This document shows, in pieces, positions 43,018 to 56,169 of a stretch of DNA of 64,000 nt; within the stretch, counting starts at the first letter, position 1, and each line of letters opens with the position of its first letter. The notes below the pieces were generated by a model, which saw nothing but the letters and a program-made list of their open reading frames with translations, had not been told where the DNA came from and did not search any database. This DNA comes from Siphonodentalium dalli. Taxonomy: Eukaryota > Mollusca > Scaphopoda > Gadilida > Siphonodentaliidae. Location: contig CP136063.1 in NCBI GenBank assembly GCA_032622095.1, positions 277,693,426 through 277,757,425 of the forward strand, written 5' to 3'. The position numbers and the translations under genes were made by a program.

Positions 43018-46000
43018 ATTTTCAAGAACGGTAAGGATTTCGACCGATTTGACGGCATGGGTGGGTGGCCGGCCCCAAATACCACCTAGAAACACCCCGA
43101 CCCCACACCCATCACCCCGGGGTGCCACCCCGAGGGGGTGAATATGGGGTATGGACCATTTTCGAGAACGGTAAAGATTTCGACCGATTTGACGGCATGG
43201 GTGGGTGGCCGGCCCCAAATACCACCTAGAAACACCCGACCCCCCACCCATCACCCCGGGGGTGCCACCCCGAGGGGGTGAAAATGGGGTATGGACCATT
43301 TTCGAGAAAGGTAAAGATTTCGACCGTTTTGACGGCATGGGTGGGTGGCCGGCCCCGAATACCACCTAGAAACACCCCGACCCCCCCCCCACCCATCACC
43401 CCGGGGGTGCCACCCCGAGGGGGTGAAAATGGGGTATGGACCATTTTCGAGAACGGTAAGGATTTCGACCGATTTGACGGCATGGGTGGGTGGCCGGCCC
43501 CAAATACCACCTAGAAACACCCGACCCCCCACCCATCACCCCCGGGGGTGCCACCCCGAGGGGGTGAAAATGGGGATATGGACCATTTTCGAGAACGGTA
43601 AGGATTTCGACCGATTTGACGGCATGGGTGGGTGGCCGGCCCCAAATACCACCTAGAAACACAACTACCCCCACCCATCACCCCGGGGGTGCCACCCCGA
43701 GGGGGTGAAAATGGGGTATGGACCATTTTCGAGAACGGTAAGAATTTCGACCGATTTGACGGCATGGGTGGGTGGCCGGCCCCAAATACCACCTAGAAAC
43801 ACCCGACCCCCCACCCATCACCCCCGGGGGTGCCACCCCGAGGGGGAGAAAATGGGGTATGGACCATTTTCGAGCACGGTAAGGATTTCGACCGATTTGA
43901 CGGCGTGGGTGGGTGGCCGGCCCCAAATACCACCTAGAAACACAACTACCCCCACCCATCACCCCCGGGGGTGCCACCCCGAGGGGGTTAAAATGGGGTA
44001 TGGACCATTTTAGAGAACGGTAAGGATACCCCATTTTCACCCCAATCGGGTGGCACCCCCCGGGGGTGATGGTGGGGGTCGGGGTGTTTCTAGGTGGTAT
44101 TTGGGGCCGGCCACCCACCCATGCCGTCAAATCGGTCGAAATGCTTACCGTTCTCGAAAATGGTCCATACCCCATTTTCACCCCGGGGGTGATGGGTGGG
44201 AGTCGGGGTGTTTATAGGTGGTATTTGGGGCCGGCCACCCACCCATGACGTCAAATCGGTCGAAATCCTTACCGTTCTCAAAAATGGTCAATACCCCATG
44301 TTCACCCCCTCGGGGTGGCACCCCGGGGGTGATGGGTGTGGGGTCGGGGTGTTTCTAGGTGGTATTTGGGGCCGGCCACCCACCCATGCCGTCAAATCGG
44401 TCGAAATCTTTATCGTTCTCGAAAATGGTCCATACCCCATGTTCACCCCCTCGGGGTGGCATCCCGGGGGTGATGGGTGTGGGGTCGGGTGTTTCTAGGT
44501 GGTATTTGGGGCCGGCCACCCACCCATGCGGTCAAATCGGTCGAAATCCTTACCGTTCTTGAAAATGGTCCATACCCCATTTTCACCCCTTCGGGGTGGC
44601 ACCCCCAGGGGTGATGGGTGGGGGTCGGGGTGTTTCTAGGTGGTATTTGGGGCCGGCCACCCACCCATGCCGTCAAATCGGTCAAAATCCTTACCGTTCT
44701 CGAAAAGGTCCATACCCCATTTTCACCCCCTCGTGGTGGCATCCCCGGGGGTGATTGGTGGGGGGCTCGGGGTTTTTATAGGTGGTATTTGGGGCCGGCA
44801 TCCACCCATGCCGTCAAATCGGAAGAAATCCTTACCTTTCTCGAAAATGGTCCATACCCCATTTTCACCCCCTCGGGGTGGCACCCCCGGGGGTGATGGG
44901 TGGGGGGTCGGGGTGTTTCTAGGTGGTATTTGGGGCCGGCCACCCACCCATGCCGTCAAATCGGTCGAAATCTTTACCGTTCTCGAAAATGGTCCATACC
45001 CCATGTTCACCCCCTCGGGGTGGCACCCCGGGGATGATGGGTGTGGGGTCGGGGTGTTTCTAGGTGGTATTTGGGGCCGGCCACCCACCCATGCCGTCAA
45101 ATCGGTCGAAATCCTTACCGTTCTTGAAAATGGTCCATACCCCATTTTCACCCCTTCGGGTGGCACCCCCCAGGGGTGATGGGTGGGGGTCGGTGTGTTT
45201 CTAGGTGGTATTTGGGGCCGGCCACCCACCCATGCCGTCAAATCGGTCGAAATCCTTACCGTTCTCGAAAAGGTCCATACCCCATTTTCACCCCCTCGGG
45301 GTGGCATCCCCGGGGGTGATTGGTGGGGGGGTCGGGGTGTTTCTAGGTGGTATTTGGGGCCGGCATCCACCCATGCCGTCAAATCGGTAGAAATCCTTAC
45401 CGTTCTCGAAAATGGTCCATACCCCATTTTCACCCCCTCGGGATGGCACCCCCGGGGGTGATGGGTGGGGGGTCGGGTGTTTCTAGGTGGTATTTGGGGC
45501 CGGCCACCCACCCATGCCGTCAAATCGGAAGAAATCCTTACCTTTCTCGAAAATGGTCCATACCCCATTTTCACCCCCTCGGGGTGGCACCCCCGGGGGT
45601 GATGGGTGGGGGGTCGGGGTGTTTCTAGGTGGTATTTGGGGCCGGCCACACACCCATGCCGTCAAATCGGTCGAAATCTTTACCGTTCTCGAAAATGGTC
45701 CATACCCCATGTTCACCCCCTCGGGGTGGCACCCCGGGGATGATGGGTGTGGGGTCGGGGTGTTTCTAGGTGGTATTTGGGGCCGGCCACCCACCCATGC
45801 CGTCAAATCGGTCGAAATCCTTACCGTTCTTGAAAATGGTCCATACCCCATTTTCACCCCTTCGGGTGGCACCCCCCAGGGGTGATGGGTGGGGGTCGGT
45901 GTGTTTCTAGGTGGTATTTGGGGCCGGCCACCCACCCATGCCGTCAAATCGGTCGAAATCCTTACCGTTCTCGAAAAGGTCCATACCCCATTTTCACCCC

Positions 46001-46240
46001 CTCGGGGTGGCATCCCCGGGGGTGATTGGTGGGGGGTCGGGGTGTTTCTAGGTGGTATTTGGGGCCGGCATCCACCCATGCCGTCAAATCGGTAGAAATC
46101 CTTACCGTTCTCGAAAATGGTCCATACCCCATTTTCACCCCCTCGGGATGGCACCCCCGGGGGTGATGGGTGGGGGGTCGGGTGTTTCTAGGTGGTATTT
46201 GGGGCCGGCCACCCACCCATGCCGTCAAATCGGTCGAAAG
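43018..46240. repeat. GC-rich ~141-bp satellite, head-to-head inverted, with higher-order period
   Basis: Seven units run forward to about 44029, then about 16 run in reverse. Each contains gacggcatgggtgggtggcc, ccaaataccacctagaaaca, and g/c-rich ggggtgccaccccgaggggg. In the reversed part, diagnostic variants (gccggcatccacccatgcc; ccggggatgatgggtgtggg) recur about 704 bases apart, so five units form a higher-order repeat. Long open frames up to 308 codons are repeat artefacts. It lies about 300 bases from the FUN-domain exon. Confidence 0.95.
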
Positions 46241-47907
46241 CGACATTTTTTAAAATAAGAAATAAGGAATAGGGAATAAGTTCCAAATGTCATGTTCGTT
46301 GAAAATTGTCATGTATCGATCGAAATGGCACATTGAGACATGTTCCTCAACTCAGACCAAGTTGAAAATCTGTCCCGATTTTCGCCCATGTCGATGTCAA
46401 ACCCGTGCCAACCTCGTCTATATATTCCCGGATATTCAACTACATATCGTTATTGTTTTGTTGATGTGCATGTATAACGTAATTGTTGTTGAACGGAAAT
46501 GTCTTTATTCAAATGTGCAACGTTGATATACTCGACTGAGAAAGCTGCGTCATTCATGTTATCTGTGCACCTGTATATGATGTATGGCAACATAAAACTT
46601 TTTTTTATTTATTTCCGGAGTGCACCAGTCCTCGCTGGATAATGCTTATCTGTGAAGTTCTTCGTACATTCATATAATCTTAGATCATCCAGTTGTTATC
46701 AAGTTATGTGAAACATTCATATATCGCAGCCAGTTTAACATGTCAGTTAAATACGTAATAATTCACGGATGTCAGCAAAATGTAAGGCATACACCCTCCA
46801 CAAATGTAGTATCTGCAACCGAGATACATGCATGCACATCGGGTCATATATGCACACAAGCTGCAAAACAGTGTTCAGTCACTTCGCCACACTGGTCTGA
46901 CCACTACCAGCATACATGATCATGAATGCCACCAAAATGACTCGTTCGCATCTACATGTCGATGTCAACAGATATTGTCCCAACTCAAAATTGCATGCGT
47001 GTCTCTGACGTTTGTGAGCCGATATATCGCAATATATAAACATCGAATTAATTACCCAGGAGAAATTCCATAATTGTAAGCGACGCAAAGCAAAATTGCC
47101 CACAAATTCACTTAAATCGCGAACTTTCGAATTGGGACCTTCACCAACTGCAGTGAAGTACATTATTACGGAACAAATAATATATAACTAAGAAATATAA
47201 TCTCCGCGTTATTTTTTCGACTTTATAAGGTTCCCTGTCAAAACTTCAAAAAGTCCCAAGGTTTTGTGCTGGTGGAATATGATCTTTATGGGCGTTAGCC
47301 AGAGTATAGTGATTCATGGCATGATCTACGTGTATCCTAAACCTGATTATCCAGGCAAATACTATCTCCTATTCCTCTTTGCACTCCCTGTCACGAACAT
47401 GAATGATTTCATTTTTCCCCCTGGAATATCAACATAATGATTACCATATAAATATGGCCCGTTAAAGTCAAATGAAAGTAAGCGTTCTTTCAAACCAAGT
47501 TAACATATCTCAACTTCGTGAATAGAACGACTTGGAGTGTATACAGTAACCCGCAGGATTCAATGTGTCACAATTGAGGTCAGAGTGAGTAGAAAAGGGT
47601 GTCAGTTTTCCTCACATTAAGACATCAAGAGATCGTCTTGCGACGCTGATTGTGAAAACCTTATATAGAGTGGTGGAATTGATTTCAAAATTTACTGCCG
47701 ACGTAACCGCAATAAATATGTAACAGTCTGTACACACACAATAAAACCAAATATTTGCGGCATTTAATACGCTCAATTGCTCTTGTGACTTGTTTAGACG
47801 ATTAGACAACCGCAGTGAATATTCCGGTGTGGTTCACTGAATTGGGCGATGATGATGATAGGTACTATAGATGGAACGATCCGTACCCATGTCCTTGATG
47901 TGATGGT
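46241..47907. other. Intron 1 sequence with nothing recognised
   Basis: No arrays, inverted ends or supported open frames. A fragment of the family J motif (aaaatgactcgttcgcatct) lies near 46935. Confidence 0.4.
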
Positions 47908-48682
47908 TTAACCCTATCGATACTAAATACTCATATCGCACCAATCAGGGACCTGGCTAGCGGGTCTTCTTTGTTTGGGAGGGGGTGTCCACGTTGGAAT
48001 TTCCAACTGCACCCCCCCCCCCCCATGCACCCTTTGGACCTTGGTCCCAAATTCGTGTAATACTAATTGCACCCCTTGGCTTTCTGAACTGGCGTCTCAC
48101 AATCTTGGTTTTAGTATGTTTTAATGAATATTAATCTTTGACTGACTTCCGAGGAGTGGAGAGGACCAACTGATTTCCAACTGATGGCCATTTGAGTCCA
48201 AGACTTTTACCAAAAAAACACGAAAATATATCACTGTTTGTATAAAAACAACAAATTCCCATTATAATAATTCGTTAGAAAATCGAACTACGAGAACACT
48301 TTCAACCTATATTGTTTCTATGAAATTTCCAACTATACTGTTGTGTCAGGGATGAAATTTGCATATTGAAATGTTTTATCAAAGTTGGGGGTGGCACACC
48401 TCCCCCAACCCCGAGTCGCCACGTCCTTGTCACCAATGGATATGTATTATTTGTAACTGAACCTGGCTACCATGTTCTGAAAGGTACATACATTATATCG
48501 ATAACCCGAATTGTTCCTGGCACGTATCGACCCTGTCTCTATCCGGCCTCATATAGGCAAAATATACCCGCCAATTGTCAGGCAATTCGCACAATAAGTT
48601 CAATAAACGACTTATGTTCGTGTGCTGAAAATTTCCTAAGGGAATTAATCTTCATTGAGTATTTAGTGTAGAAAGGGTTACT
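47908..48682. mobile_element. Family K element, about 770 bp
   Basis: The ends are TTAACCCTATCGATACTAAA (then tactcat) and tgagtatttagtgtagaaag (then ggtta). Interior sequence is unlike the short K copies, with a poly-C tract near 48010. A plus-strand 101-codon open frame inside has no recognised domain. Confidence 0.5.
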
Positions 48683-48879
48683 TAAAGTGGCGCAACCGTT
48701 GTATTACAAGTGAGGCAGAAAGCCTGGTCAGGTTATACTACGTTTTCAACTTTTCGGTTGACCAGTCTATCGCGCGAAATTCGACAACAACTGTCTAAAT
48801 TTCTAGTTCAATGAAGTAAAAGTACATTTCAATGAGTGATTTTCGTGTCAAAGTTGATATAATCCTTATATAAAAAAAA

Positions 48880-50090
48880 CATTCTGGTAAATTTAAGCCT
48901 GGTAAACCATGGTTTACCATGCTCTACTCTGGTAAAGTCATGTTTATAACGATATATTCTGGTAAAGCCATGTCAAAACCCATGTACAAATGACATACCC
49001 TTGTAGATTCCGAGTAAAGGCATGGTAAAGTCAGGTTTACAATGATATACTCTGGCAAAAGCCATATAAAAGCTATATCAAATGGACACACCCTTGTAAA
49101 TTCAAAGTAAATCATGGTAAAATCAGGTTAACAATGATAAACTCTGGTAAAAGCCATGTACGCTCATGTAAAAAGACATACCCTTGTAAATTCCATGCAA
49201 GCAAAGGCATGGTGCACCCGATCACTTTACTCTTGTAAAATGCTGGTGAAACAGGACATACATGGGTAACAAATAAAGAACATACTGTAGTAAATAACTT
49301 CTTCTGAAGAGAAAAAAACGCCCTTTAAAAGCGCTCTTTAAATGTTTGTATTAATTTGTTTTTCTGAATACATCCGTTATTTAGTCAATATAGATTTACT
49401 TCTTCGAGGAAAGAAAGCTCTCTTTTCAAAAAAAACGCTTTACTTCAAAAGTCGCCAGTTACTTCAAAACGTGGCGCGATACAACCATGGTTCTTTTTAT
49501 ATGGATTGGTTCCAGTCAGAGATGGATTTTGTGAAGAACTGAGCTCTACATTCTCTATTATTAATGTTATATGGCAGCTAATAACACATACACTTTGATT
49601 TTTAATGAGGTGAGGTAATGTCATAAAATAATATACCAGTGATACAAGGGGAATGGTAGTATGAATCTTAGTCCTATTTCTAGACTAAAGTCTGGTATGT
49701 TCAGACTTACATTACCGATCCTACAAAAGTATTTCAATCAGGGACAAGCATTTAGGTGGGTTTGGGTTTTTCTATATTTAAGTCCAAAACAGAAACAACT
49801 CTGCAAGGTTGAGTCCAACCAATCTCAAAAAAATTGCTGGTACATAGGCTCCCATGTTAGTTAATGTTTGTTATGTAATGGTAATGCAGCAGGATTTACC
49901 AGAGTATAATGTAAATGGGGTATATCATGCCTTTACTTGGAATTTACAAGGGTGTGTACTTTTTACACGGACTTTACATGGCTTTTATCAGAGTATATCA
50001 TTGTCTACCTGACTGTACCATACTTCACCAGCGTAGAGCCATGTAAACCACGGTTTACCTGGCTTTGTCAGAATAATTTTACACGGATAT
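48880..50090. mobile_element. 1.2-kb foldback element with 'ggtaaaccatggtttacc' arms
   Basis: The left arm repeats ctctggtaaagtcatgtt-like motifs and the right arm carries the complements (catggcttttatcagagtat; ccatgtaaaccacggtttac). The arms are imperfect and internally repeated about every 55-60 bases. The centre has a plus-strand open frame without a domain. Confidence 0.6.
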
Positions 50091-50840
50091 GAGCGATAGC
50101 TCTATTACACAATAGCACGTTTCTCAGCTGATGTGTTTTCTGTCTCTTTCGTGAGAATAAATCATATTTTGTTCGTTAATCAGAGGAAAACAATTGTACC
50201 CGATGTCACACTAAAAGTTAACAGAATGGGACAAGAACATTCTTATCAATGAATAGGCTAAACCCAGAAGAGTTTAACACCTTATGCAGTAACATGTGTA
50301 TTCATATAGCCTGAAATCTGTTAAAGTTTCTGAAAGCGCACATCGGTACTACCGTGGTAACCTTACCCTAATGTCGAGGTAAATTACCCTGGTATAATTA
50401 CTCTAGTAGAATCAGCGATGTATATATGGTATTTACGTCCATGGTAGAATCATGCATACATGCATACTTACATCCGGCCGGTATAATACCTTATTGAATT
50501 ACATGGGTGGGAACATATTACTAGAGTAAAAATACACGTGTGCGTATAATATGGTGACCATTCACTAGATGAATTTTACCGGAGTAAAATGACCTGGTTT
50601 CAATCATCGTGGTAGTATACAACAGAATACCAGAGTGTTTTTTACCATGGTTTACCATAGTGTTTTTTTTTTTTGTAAGGGATACTGCTTAGTGAATGAA
50701 AATTGCTATCTAGCTGTCGTCTGTCATTGTTTTAGGACTCTCGTGTCTGTTTATTTGCGCGCACTCAATGTCTGTTGTTTAATAGACTGGTTCCTGGTCA
50801 ACGCTCCCAAAATCTGAAAACGAAGTAACTTGGCGGTAGC

Positions 50841-51083
50841 GGGGTAATGTCGCAAGAGCTATACTCGTCCTTGACCTCAATAAATGGTATACTCGTAGGG
50901 CGCGCATCTATAATCTCAAATCGACTCCATTCCACCCGCATGTACAATTTGACTTATATATCAAGATGTTCCACCCACTTTGGTGTTCTAGAAACCACCC
51001 GAAAAAGACCCGTTAATTAGTTGAATATAACTGACTGCAAATTCTGAGGTGAAGGTCGAGTATAGCTCTTGCGACATTACCCC
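50841..51083. mobile_element. Small inverted-repeat element, 243 bp
   Basis: Perfect inverted ends start GGGGTAATGTCGCAAGAGCT and continue through atactcg for 27 bases. The centre is unique. The target duplication is unclear. Confidence 0.75.
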
Positions 51084-51541
51084 AAACTCCAGGCAGAGGT
51101 ATCTCCCATCGCTCCGCTGGGATACCACTGCCATAAGGACATTTGGTAAGGATTTCTTACGTGTTCTTAGTTCTTATGATTAAAATTGTCGATGGATGCA
51201 TTCCCACATGTAATGATATGTAAATATTCTCACAGGCTAAATTTTCTATTCGGTTCAACCTACCGTATTGTATATGTAAATCATCAACATAGCCCTCTTG
51301 TGTCCCTGTGTGTGGTCTGGTTTAAAGTGATGTGAAACACTCCGGTTTGGTGATCAAATAGAATGTCTGGCTCAGTTCTTATTGTTCTTATGAATACCGA
51401 AAGAATTTCCATTATTGCAAACTTTTGGTGGTCAAAATAAGATAATATAATTCCGACGATATGTCAAAATAGATGTATCGGTCCGCAAAGTACCATCCTT
51501 GTGGCAGTGCTATATCGCAGTGATAACGTAGAGGGCGCTGC

Positions 51542-51718
51542 ATGGAGTTTGACATTACCCCTCTACCTAACCTGACCCCCTCCAGCACCAGTGCATGGGA
51601 TCAGAATGAGGAAATGTTGAATTGGATGGATCACGGAATGGAAGTACAAACGCTGGTACCAAACCTACAGAATGGAACAGAGTATGCAATGGTTGCTGTC
51701 GGTTGTCACGCAAAGTAG
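51542..51718 (+). CDS. Small unsupported ORF
   Basis: A 58-codon frame begins MEFDITPLPNLTPSSTSAWD and has VPNLQNGTEYAMVAVGC near its end, which faintly recalls a fibronectin type III strand. There is no splice or promoter support, and it lies in an intron on the opposite strand. It may be a gene relic or chance. Confidence 0.15.
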   Translation: MEFDITPLPNLTPSSTSAWDQNEEMLNWMDHGMEVQTLVPNLQNGTEYAMVAVGCHAK

Positions 51719-51984
51719 GTGGTCCTATTGCGGATCTAAACCCATGATACAGGCATATGTCAATTACCCCTGGTTAATTGGTCCTGCTAATTAATTATGA
51801 TGCTGGTGGGTCCTGTCGAATTGCTATGATGCTGGTACAGAGCAAATCGATGTTGTTAACAACAAATACCGTTATATTTTCTGAAGTTGTAATTTTTGCG
51901 TTGTTGTATGGCTAATCCGAACGATTTGAGAAAAAGCCAGTGTCTGTGTGAAACATTCAGGAACACAAATGTTCTTAAACTTTG

Positions 51985-52370
51985 TTAACCCTTTACCCAA
52001 CAGAAGGGCACTGTGCCAATGCATTCTCTTATATATGCGAGTCGACCATAGGTCGCCTCGCATATATAAGAGAATGCATTGGCTTAACACATTAAAAATT
52101 ATAAAATTGTTAAAGAATGTAAGAAAAAATGGTAAAAAGTGTTAAAAAAAGATTTTTTTTAGGCCAATGCATTCTCTTATATATGGTCGACTCGCATATA
52201 TAAGAGAATGCATTGGCACAGGGCATAACTATAACCATCACAGTGTGGTCAATGAGCCGGTTCCAATGATATCCATATTTGTATGGTTTTATTGAGACAG
52301 ACCCAAGATATTTTAGGCTGTTGAAGCTTTATTTGGCCGGTTTTGGCCGGTTTGTTGGGTAAAGGGTTAA
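51985..52370. mobile_element. Family D miniature element, second core shortened
   Basis: The termini TTAACCCTTTACCCAACA and complement are intact. The second palindrome lacks the gcgaggcgacc half of its loop. Diverged inverted copies of tatgatgctggt flank it at 51800 and 52600. Confidence 0.9.
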
Positions 52371-53192
52371 TAATGGTGGCTTGGTGGTTGCAAAACGATA
52401 GGAGTAGCCATCTCATCTGAATTATGACAGGCCTGGCACAGCCATTATCAAAATAGTTCACAATATACTATATTACATGTACATAGCGTTGAATGTTTAT
52501 GCATATAGTGGCTCTTCATAGATTTGTTCAAACGAGCCAAAATACATCGAGTTTAGATAAAATAACGGCACTTTTCGATCGCGTTGTACTACCAGCATCA
52601 TGGCAATTCAGCAGGGCCCATCAGCATCATAGCAAATTAGCAGGATGGAAGAAAATACCTTTCTGCAGCAATATAACTAGCGTCGGCAAGCTAGTAGGGA
52701 TAACTTCCATATGCAAGTGGGAATGGGTACAGATGCTTGGAGAATGTAATGAAGGGTACCGGCCTTGCTTCCGCGTTGACAAGTTGTAATGGGCAAACAG
52801 AGCCCCATGCAGAGGTGTCCTCTCTTAGAAATCTGACGACCTGGTTACTGGATTCTCAAAAAATTTAATATTTAGAATTAATATGCTAGTGTCTACTATC
52901 GGGTTGGCCATGATAATTTCCATGATATATAGTCTGAACTGACACAAGAGAGGACGGCAATTTCCACACCAAATCTAACACTGCCATTTTGTGTATAATG
53001 TTGAGCACACTTCAATACATTATGGGAGGCCTGCTTACCCGTTAATTTTTTTTCTGGTGAGTGACCCCTTCAGCCCAACTAGACATAATCATTGGTTTAA
53101 CTTTCAGCAATAAGACCGATTTAGCTATAACTACTTGTTAAAAGATACACAATAAACAGAGTTATCATTCAAATTTTTTCAGTTGTACCTAC

Positions 53193-53341
53193 CCTGTGGG
53201 TTGAATGTTTCTTGAATATTTAGCATCGCGTTGTGTACTTCTGCTTCTTGATCGTCGAGATTCACAAAAACACAAGAGGAAAGTTAAAACGACACACTGA
53301 ACAATATATCCATTGTTTGAGCACACTTTAAATAGTCGCAT
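53193..53341 (-). CDS. FBN: Fibrillin exon 1: start codon, signal peptide and basic propeptide
   Basis: The exon encodes residues 1-49 plus two bases. ATG is preceded by AAG (A at -3) and by an in-frame TAG seven codons upstream. The peptide starts MRLFKVCSNNGYIVQCVV, with a hydrophobic core to FLLCFC and likely cleavage near CES. RRSRSRSTQR, a furin-type basic stretch, follows, then NIQPT. The last two bases GG join A of the next exon to give G-P-H-I-C-G, colinear with other fibrillins. The donor is gtaggt. Confidence 0.85.
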
Positions 53342-53800
53342 CTTGAATAAATATTCCAACTAAACTTCGCACCTGGACACAGTGGGACCAGCACAAACAC
53401 ATTAGACCACAGAGTATACCGCCGACTTCTTACTAAAGATCCACTTGGCAAAGAAGTGAGCACATAGCTGGCGACATTTCAATTATCTTTCTAAAATACC
53501 AACATCTTGCAGAAGTGAAACTCCGCCGAAAAAACTTCGTTTAGGAAATTATTATGCACTTGAATCGAGTGTAAGAGGCGACTAATTGTTACGGGTGCAC
53601 TGCGGATCTCAAGCTGCAAGACTATACACACACTCCGCTGCTTTTAGAGCGCTTTTTGAAATATACGCCAAGTTTCCCTTTACCCCGAACACGATTTAAA
53701 CGGTGTTTGTTTTAATCTTAACAACACTGTTTTAGGATTGAGAGTGAAGCCATTGGATATTTTATGTGGTATTTTCTGTGTTTACCTGGCGATCGCGTTA
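53342..53800 (-). promoter_or_regulatory. Presumed 5' UTR and promoter region of the fibrillin gene
   Basis: This repeat-poor stretch lies directly upstream of the start codon, while most neighbouring sequence is repetitive. I see no TATA box that I would defend and cannot place the transcription start. An upstream non-coding exon is possible. The assignment rests on position only. Confidence 0.35.
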
Positions 53801-54560
53801 AATGGATAGCTTTTGAATGAAGTGGTAATTTAGGTAAGAATTTGGCACTCTGGGTCGTGCTTTTCATCGCCCGCGATAACAAAAGGATTATCCAAGTTTA
53901 AAACACTAAGTCTCGGCAGTCAAAACGCAAACATTGTAGTAACAATTAGTTCGAATCCAGATTTTGTTAGACTTTTTGTGTCAGCCAGCTGGCGTTTACT
54001 TTTTTCGGTTACCTGTACATGCAATGATTGCACCCTTTTATTGGGGCAATCGATAATATTTTATAACACTAAAATGGCAGTCGTGTGACAACTTTATGTG
54101 TTTTTCAATCTGTTTTATTCGTCAATTCAAAAGAAAACAAATATGATTTTATCCTAACAAAAATGTGTTTTATTGCACATTTAAATATGTATGGGAATTC
54201 ATCTCACAACAGTCATGACTCTATAATAACAGTATAGAAAGGTAAAATACATTTTAGAATTCGCATGGGAACCCAATAATATATCTTGACGAAGGCCGAG
54301 CAATGTGGTCATGGCAGTAGAAATGTAACAGCGTTTGCGTCATCGGCTCATTGCGTACCAATTTTGATAACTAAATACTTATTGGCGGATAGTTATTTGA
54401 TTCCCATTGATTCATTTGTAGGGACGTTCGGATTTTTTTTTTAGAAAAGTAAAATTGAATTATGGGAGCCATCATTGAATCAATCTTTGCTTCCAACAGT
54501 CTACATGTTGTTAACACATCTAGTTTAATTTGATAAACACAATAATAACCAGTAAATTCA
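53801..54560. other. Upstream sequence with nothing recognised
   Basis: AT-rich, without arrays, inverted termini or supported open frames. Confidence 0.4.
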
Positions 54561-55510
54561 AAGTCTAAAATGAGCATAACTCTGTTTTAAATAATTAGAC
54601 CTGACCAACATACCAAACACCAAATATGAAAGAAATCAGATAACTATAACTTTAATTAACATCCTACATAACACAAAAATAAGAAACATAGTTTAAGTCA
54701 ACAAAAAAGGGGCATAACTCTGACAATTTTCATCGAACTAAACCCATATTCGAACTAATAAATAACTATAACATGAGCTATCACCCAAACAACAAACTAA
54801 TCGACTAATTCTAAATCGAAAAGGGGCATAACTCCGAAATGGTCGAACCGAACTCAAATTCGAACATGACCGGCACTTAGTTTCCATATGAAGACCACAT
54901 ACCATGCAAGTTTCGTAAAATTCTGTCAAATATTTTTTACAAATTATTATCCGGAGAACGAACGTCTCGGACAGAACATTGTCCACCGAAGGAAAACATA
55001 AGCGAGCACACTGAGACGTGGCCATATTGGATCCATCCAGCCCCTCCCCCATTCCGCGTGTTAAGTGCTACAAGTCAAAGTTTTGGAGGTGAATTCCATA
55101 TATGGAGTTTAGAAAATTCATGAATTCCATATATGGAATGCACCTCCAGAACTATGACCTGCCAGTGTAGCACTTAAAACGCGAACGGGGGCTGGATGGA
55201 TCCAATATGGCCGCGACTAGCTCAGTTACAAGACTTATTAAAATAGCTAGTGTACACATACAATGAACCCAATGTCCATGATGGCATCGCCTGTTATATA
55301 CAATCTTAACATAATACCTATAACATATCATTCCACTGTACATAACTGTATAAATGAGTGGAAATAAACAAAGGGGACCTGGCCTCGGATCATGCATCCA
55401 AACCAAATTTGATTTCATTTGCTCATTCAGTTCTGGAGAAGATGTTTAAATAATTGTTGACGGACGGACAGATGGACGGACAGATGGACGAACAGATGGA
55501 TGGACGGACG
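54561..55510. repeat. Dispersed 'aaaggggcataactctgaca' repeats with an internal foldback
   Basis: Units resemble the array at 35590. Between them, inverted arms tggatccatccagcccctcc / ggctggatggatccaatatg and gtgaattccatatatggagt with its complement form a hairpin at 55018-55214. The stretch ends in a ggacggacagatggacggac tract. Confidence 0.65.
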
Positions 55511-56169
55511 ATGAGTGATGACTTTAACCCCACCGGAGACTTTGTTTTTGTGAACTTAAAACGTCTACGATTTTGGATTTTCCAGATAAAAGGTTAATAA
55601 AAATATACACTCGACACTGACTAAATGGCAAAGTCGTCTCTTTTTCCATGCAGACAGAACTAGTTACGGGTTCTGCAGAGCTCTCGAGTGTGTTTCACAA
55701 AGGATGGTGCAGTCAAATAGAGATTAGCAATCTTAACCATCTAATTAATTCAAACTGAACTACAAAGGAAACCGTAATAAAGTGCAACTAAAATGACTGA
55801 TCTATTTTATGTGAGTCTGTTGATACCGACAGCCTAACAACCAAACCAACTCAATTTGTTCGTTAAAATATGTGGCCACCCCTGGGCCACCGGGAAATAT
55901 ATAACTAGAGGTGAATGTCCTAATTAAAGCGGCACATAGAGTTGAGCTAGGCCTAATATTAAACCTAGTAATAGTGTTTTTTTCCATTCTGCGGCGGAAA
56001 ATAGGTTAATAAATACATGAAATAACATAATCTAACAAAAGCATCACTAGGGTGTGGCAAAATACGCCCGTGCATGGTAATTTCAACAAAGGGCCATAAC
56101 CCAAACTCGAACTTGACCTGTATTTTTAAAATTGGGCTAGTACTGTAAACTCACATAATTATACAGGTA
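55511..56169. other. Upstream sequence with nothing recognised
   Basis: No supported gene. A short ccataacccaaactcgaact fragment of the dispersed repeat lies near 56095. Confidence 0.4.

Larger units (their letters stand above)
1..53341 (-). other. FBN: Fibrillin gene, 5' portion (19 coding exons, incomplete at 3' end)
   Basis: This is the span of the only convincing protein gene. Nineteen minus-strand exons total 2524 coding bases (841 codons plus one base), all with GT donors and AG acceptors. Intron 1 is phase 2 and all later introns are phase 1. The domain order is signal peptide, unique N-terminal domain, EGF x3, hybrid, cbEGF x2, TB, EGF x6, TB, cbEGF x3. EGF1-3, then hybrid, then cbEGF x2, then TB is the fibrillin order; LTBPs start differently. 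Fibrillins assemble extracellular microfibrils and bind latent TGF-beta complexes and BMP prodomains (family knowledge). The rest of the gene lies beyond the left edge. Confidence 0.93.

Noticed and set aside
43003-46258. Many overlapping open frames up to 308 codons on both strands
   Set aside because: They follow the 141-bp GC-rich satellite; all frames stay open because of repeat composition, and the peptides are just the repeat unit.
52493-52789. 98-codon plus-strand open frame ending CFRVDKL
   Set aside because: Part of it matches an inverted copy near 51780, so it is repeat-derived; no domain recognised.
53301-53313. Alternative ATG in the first exon region (ATGGATATATTG)
   Set aside because: It reaches a stop after nine codons and is out of frame with the signal peptide.
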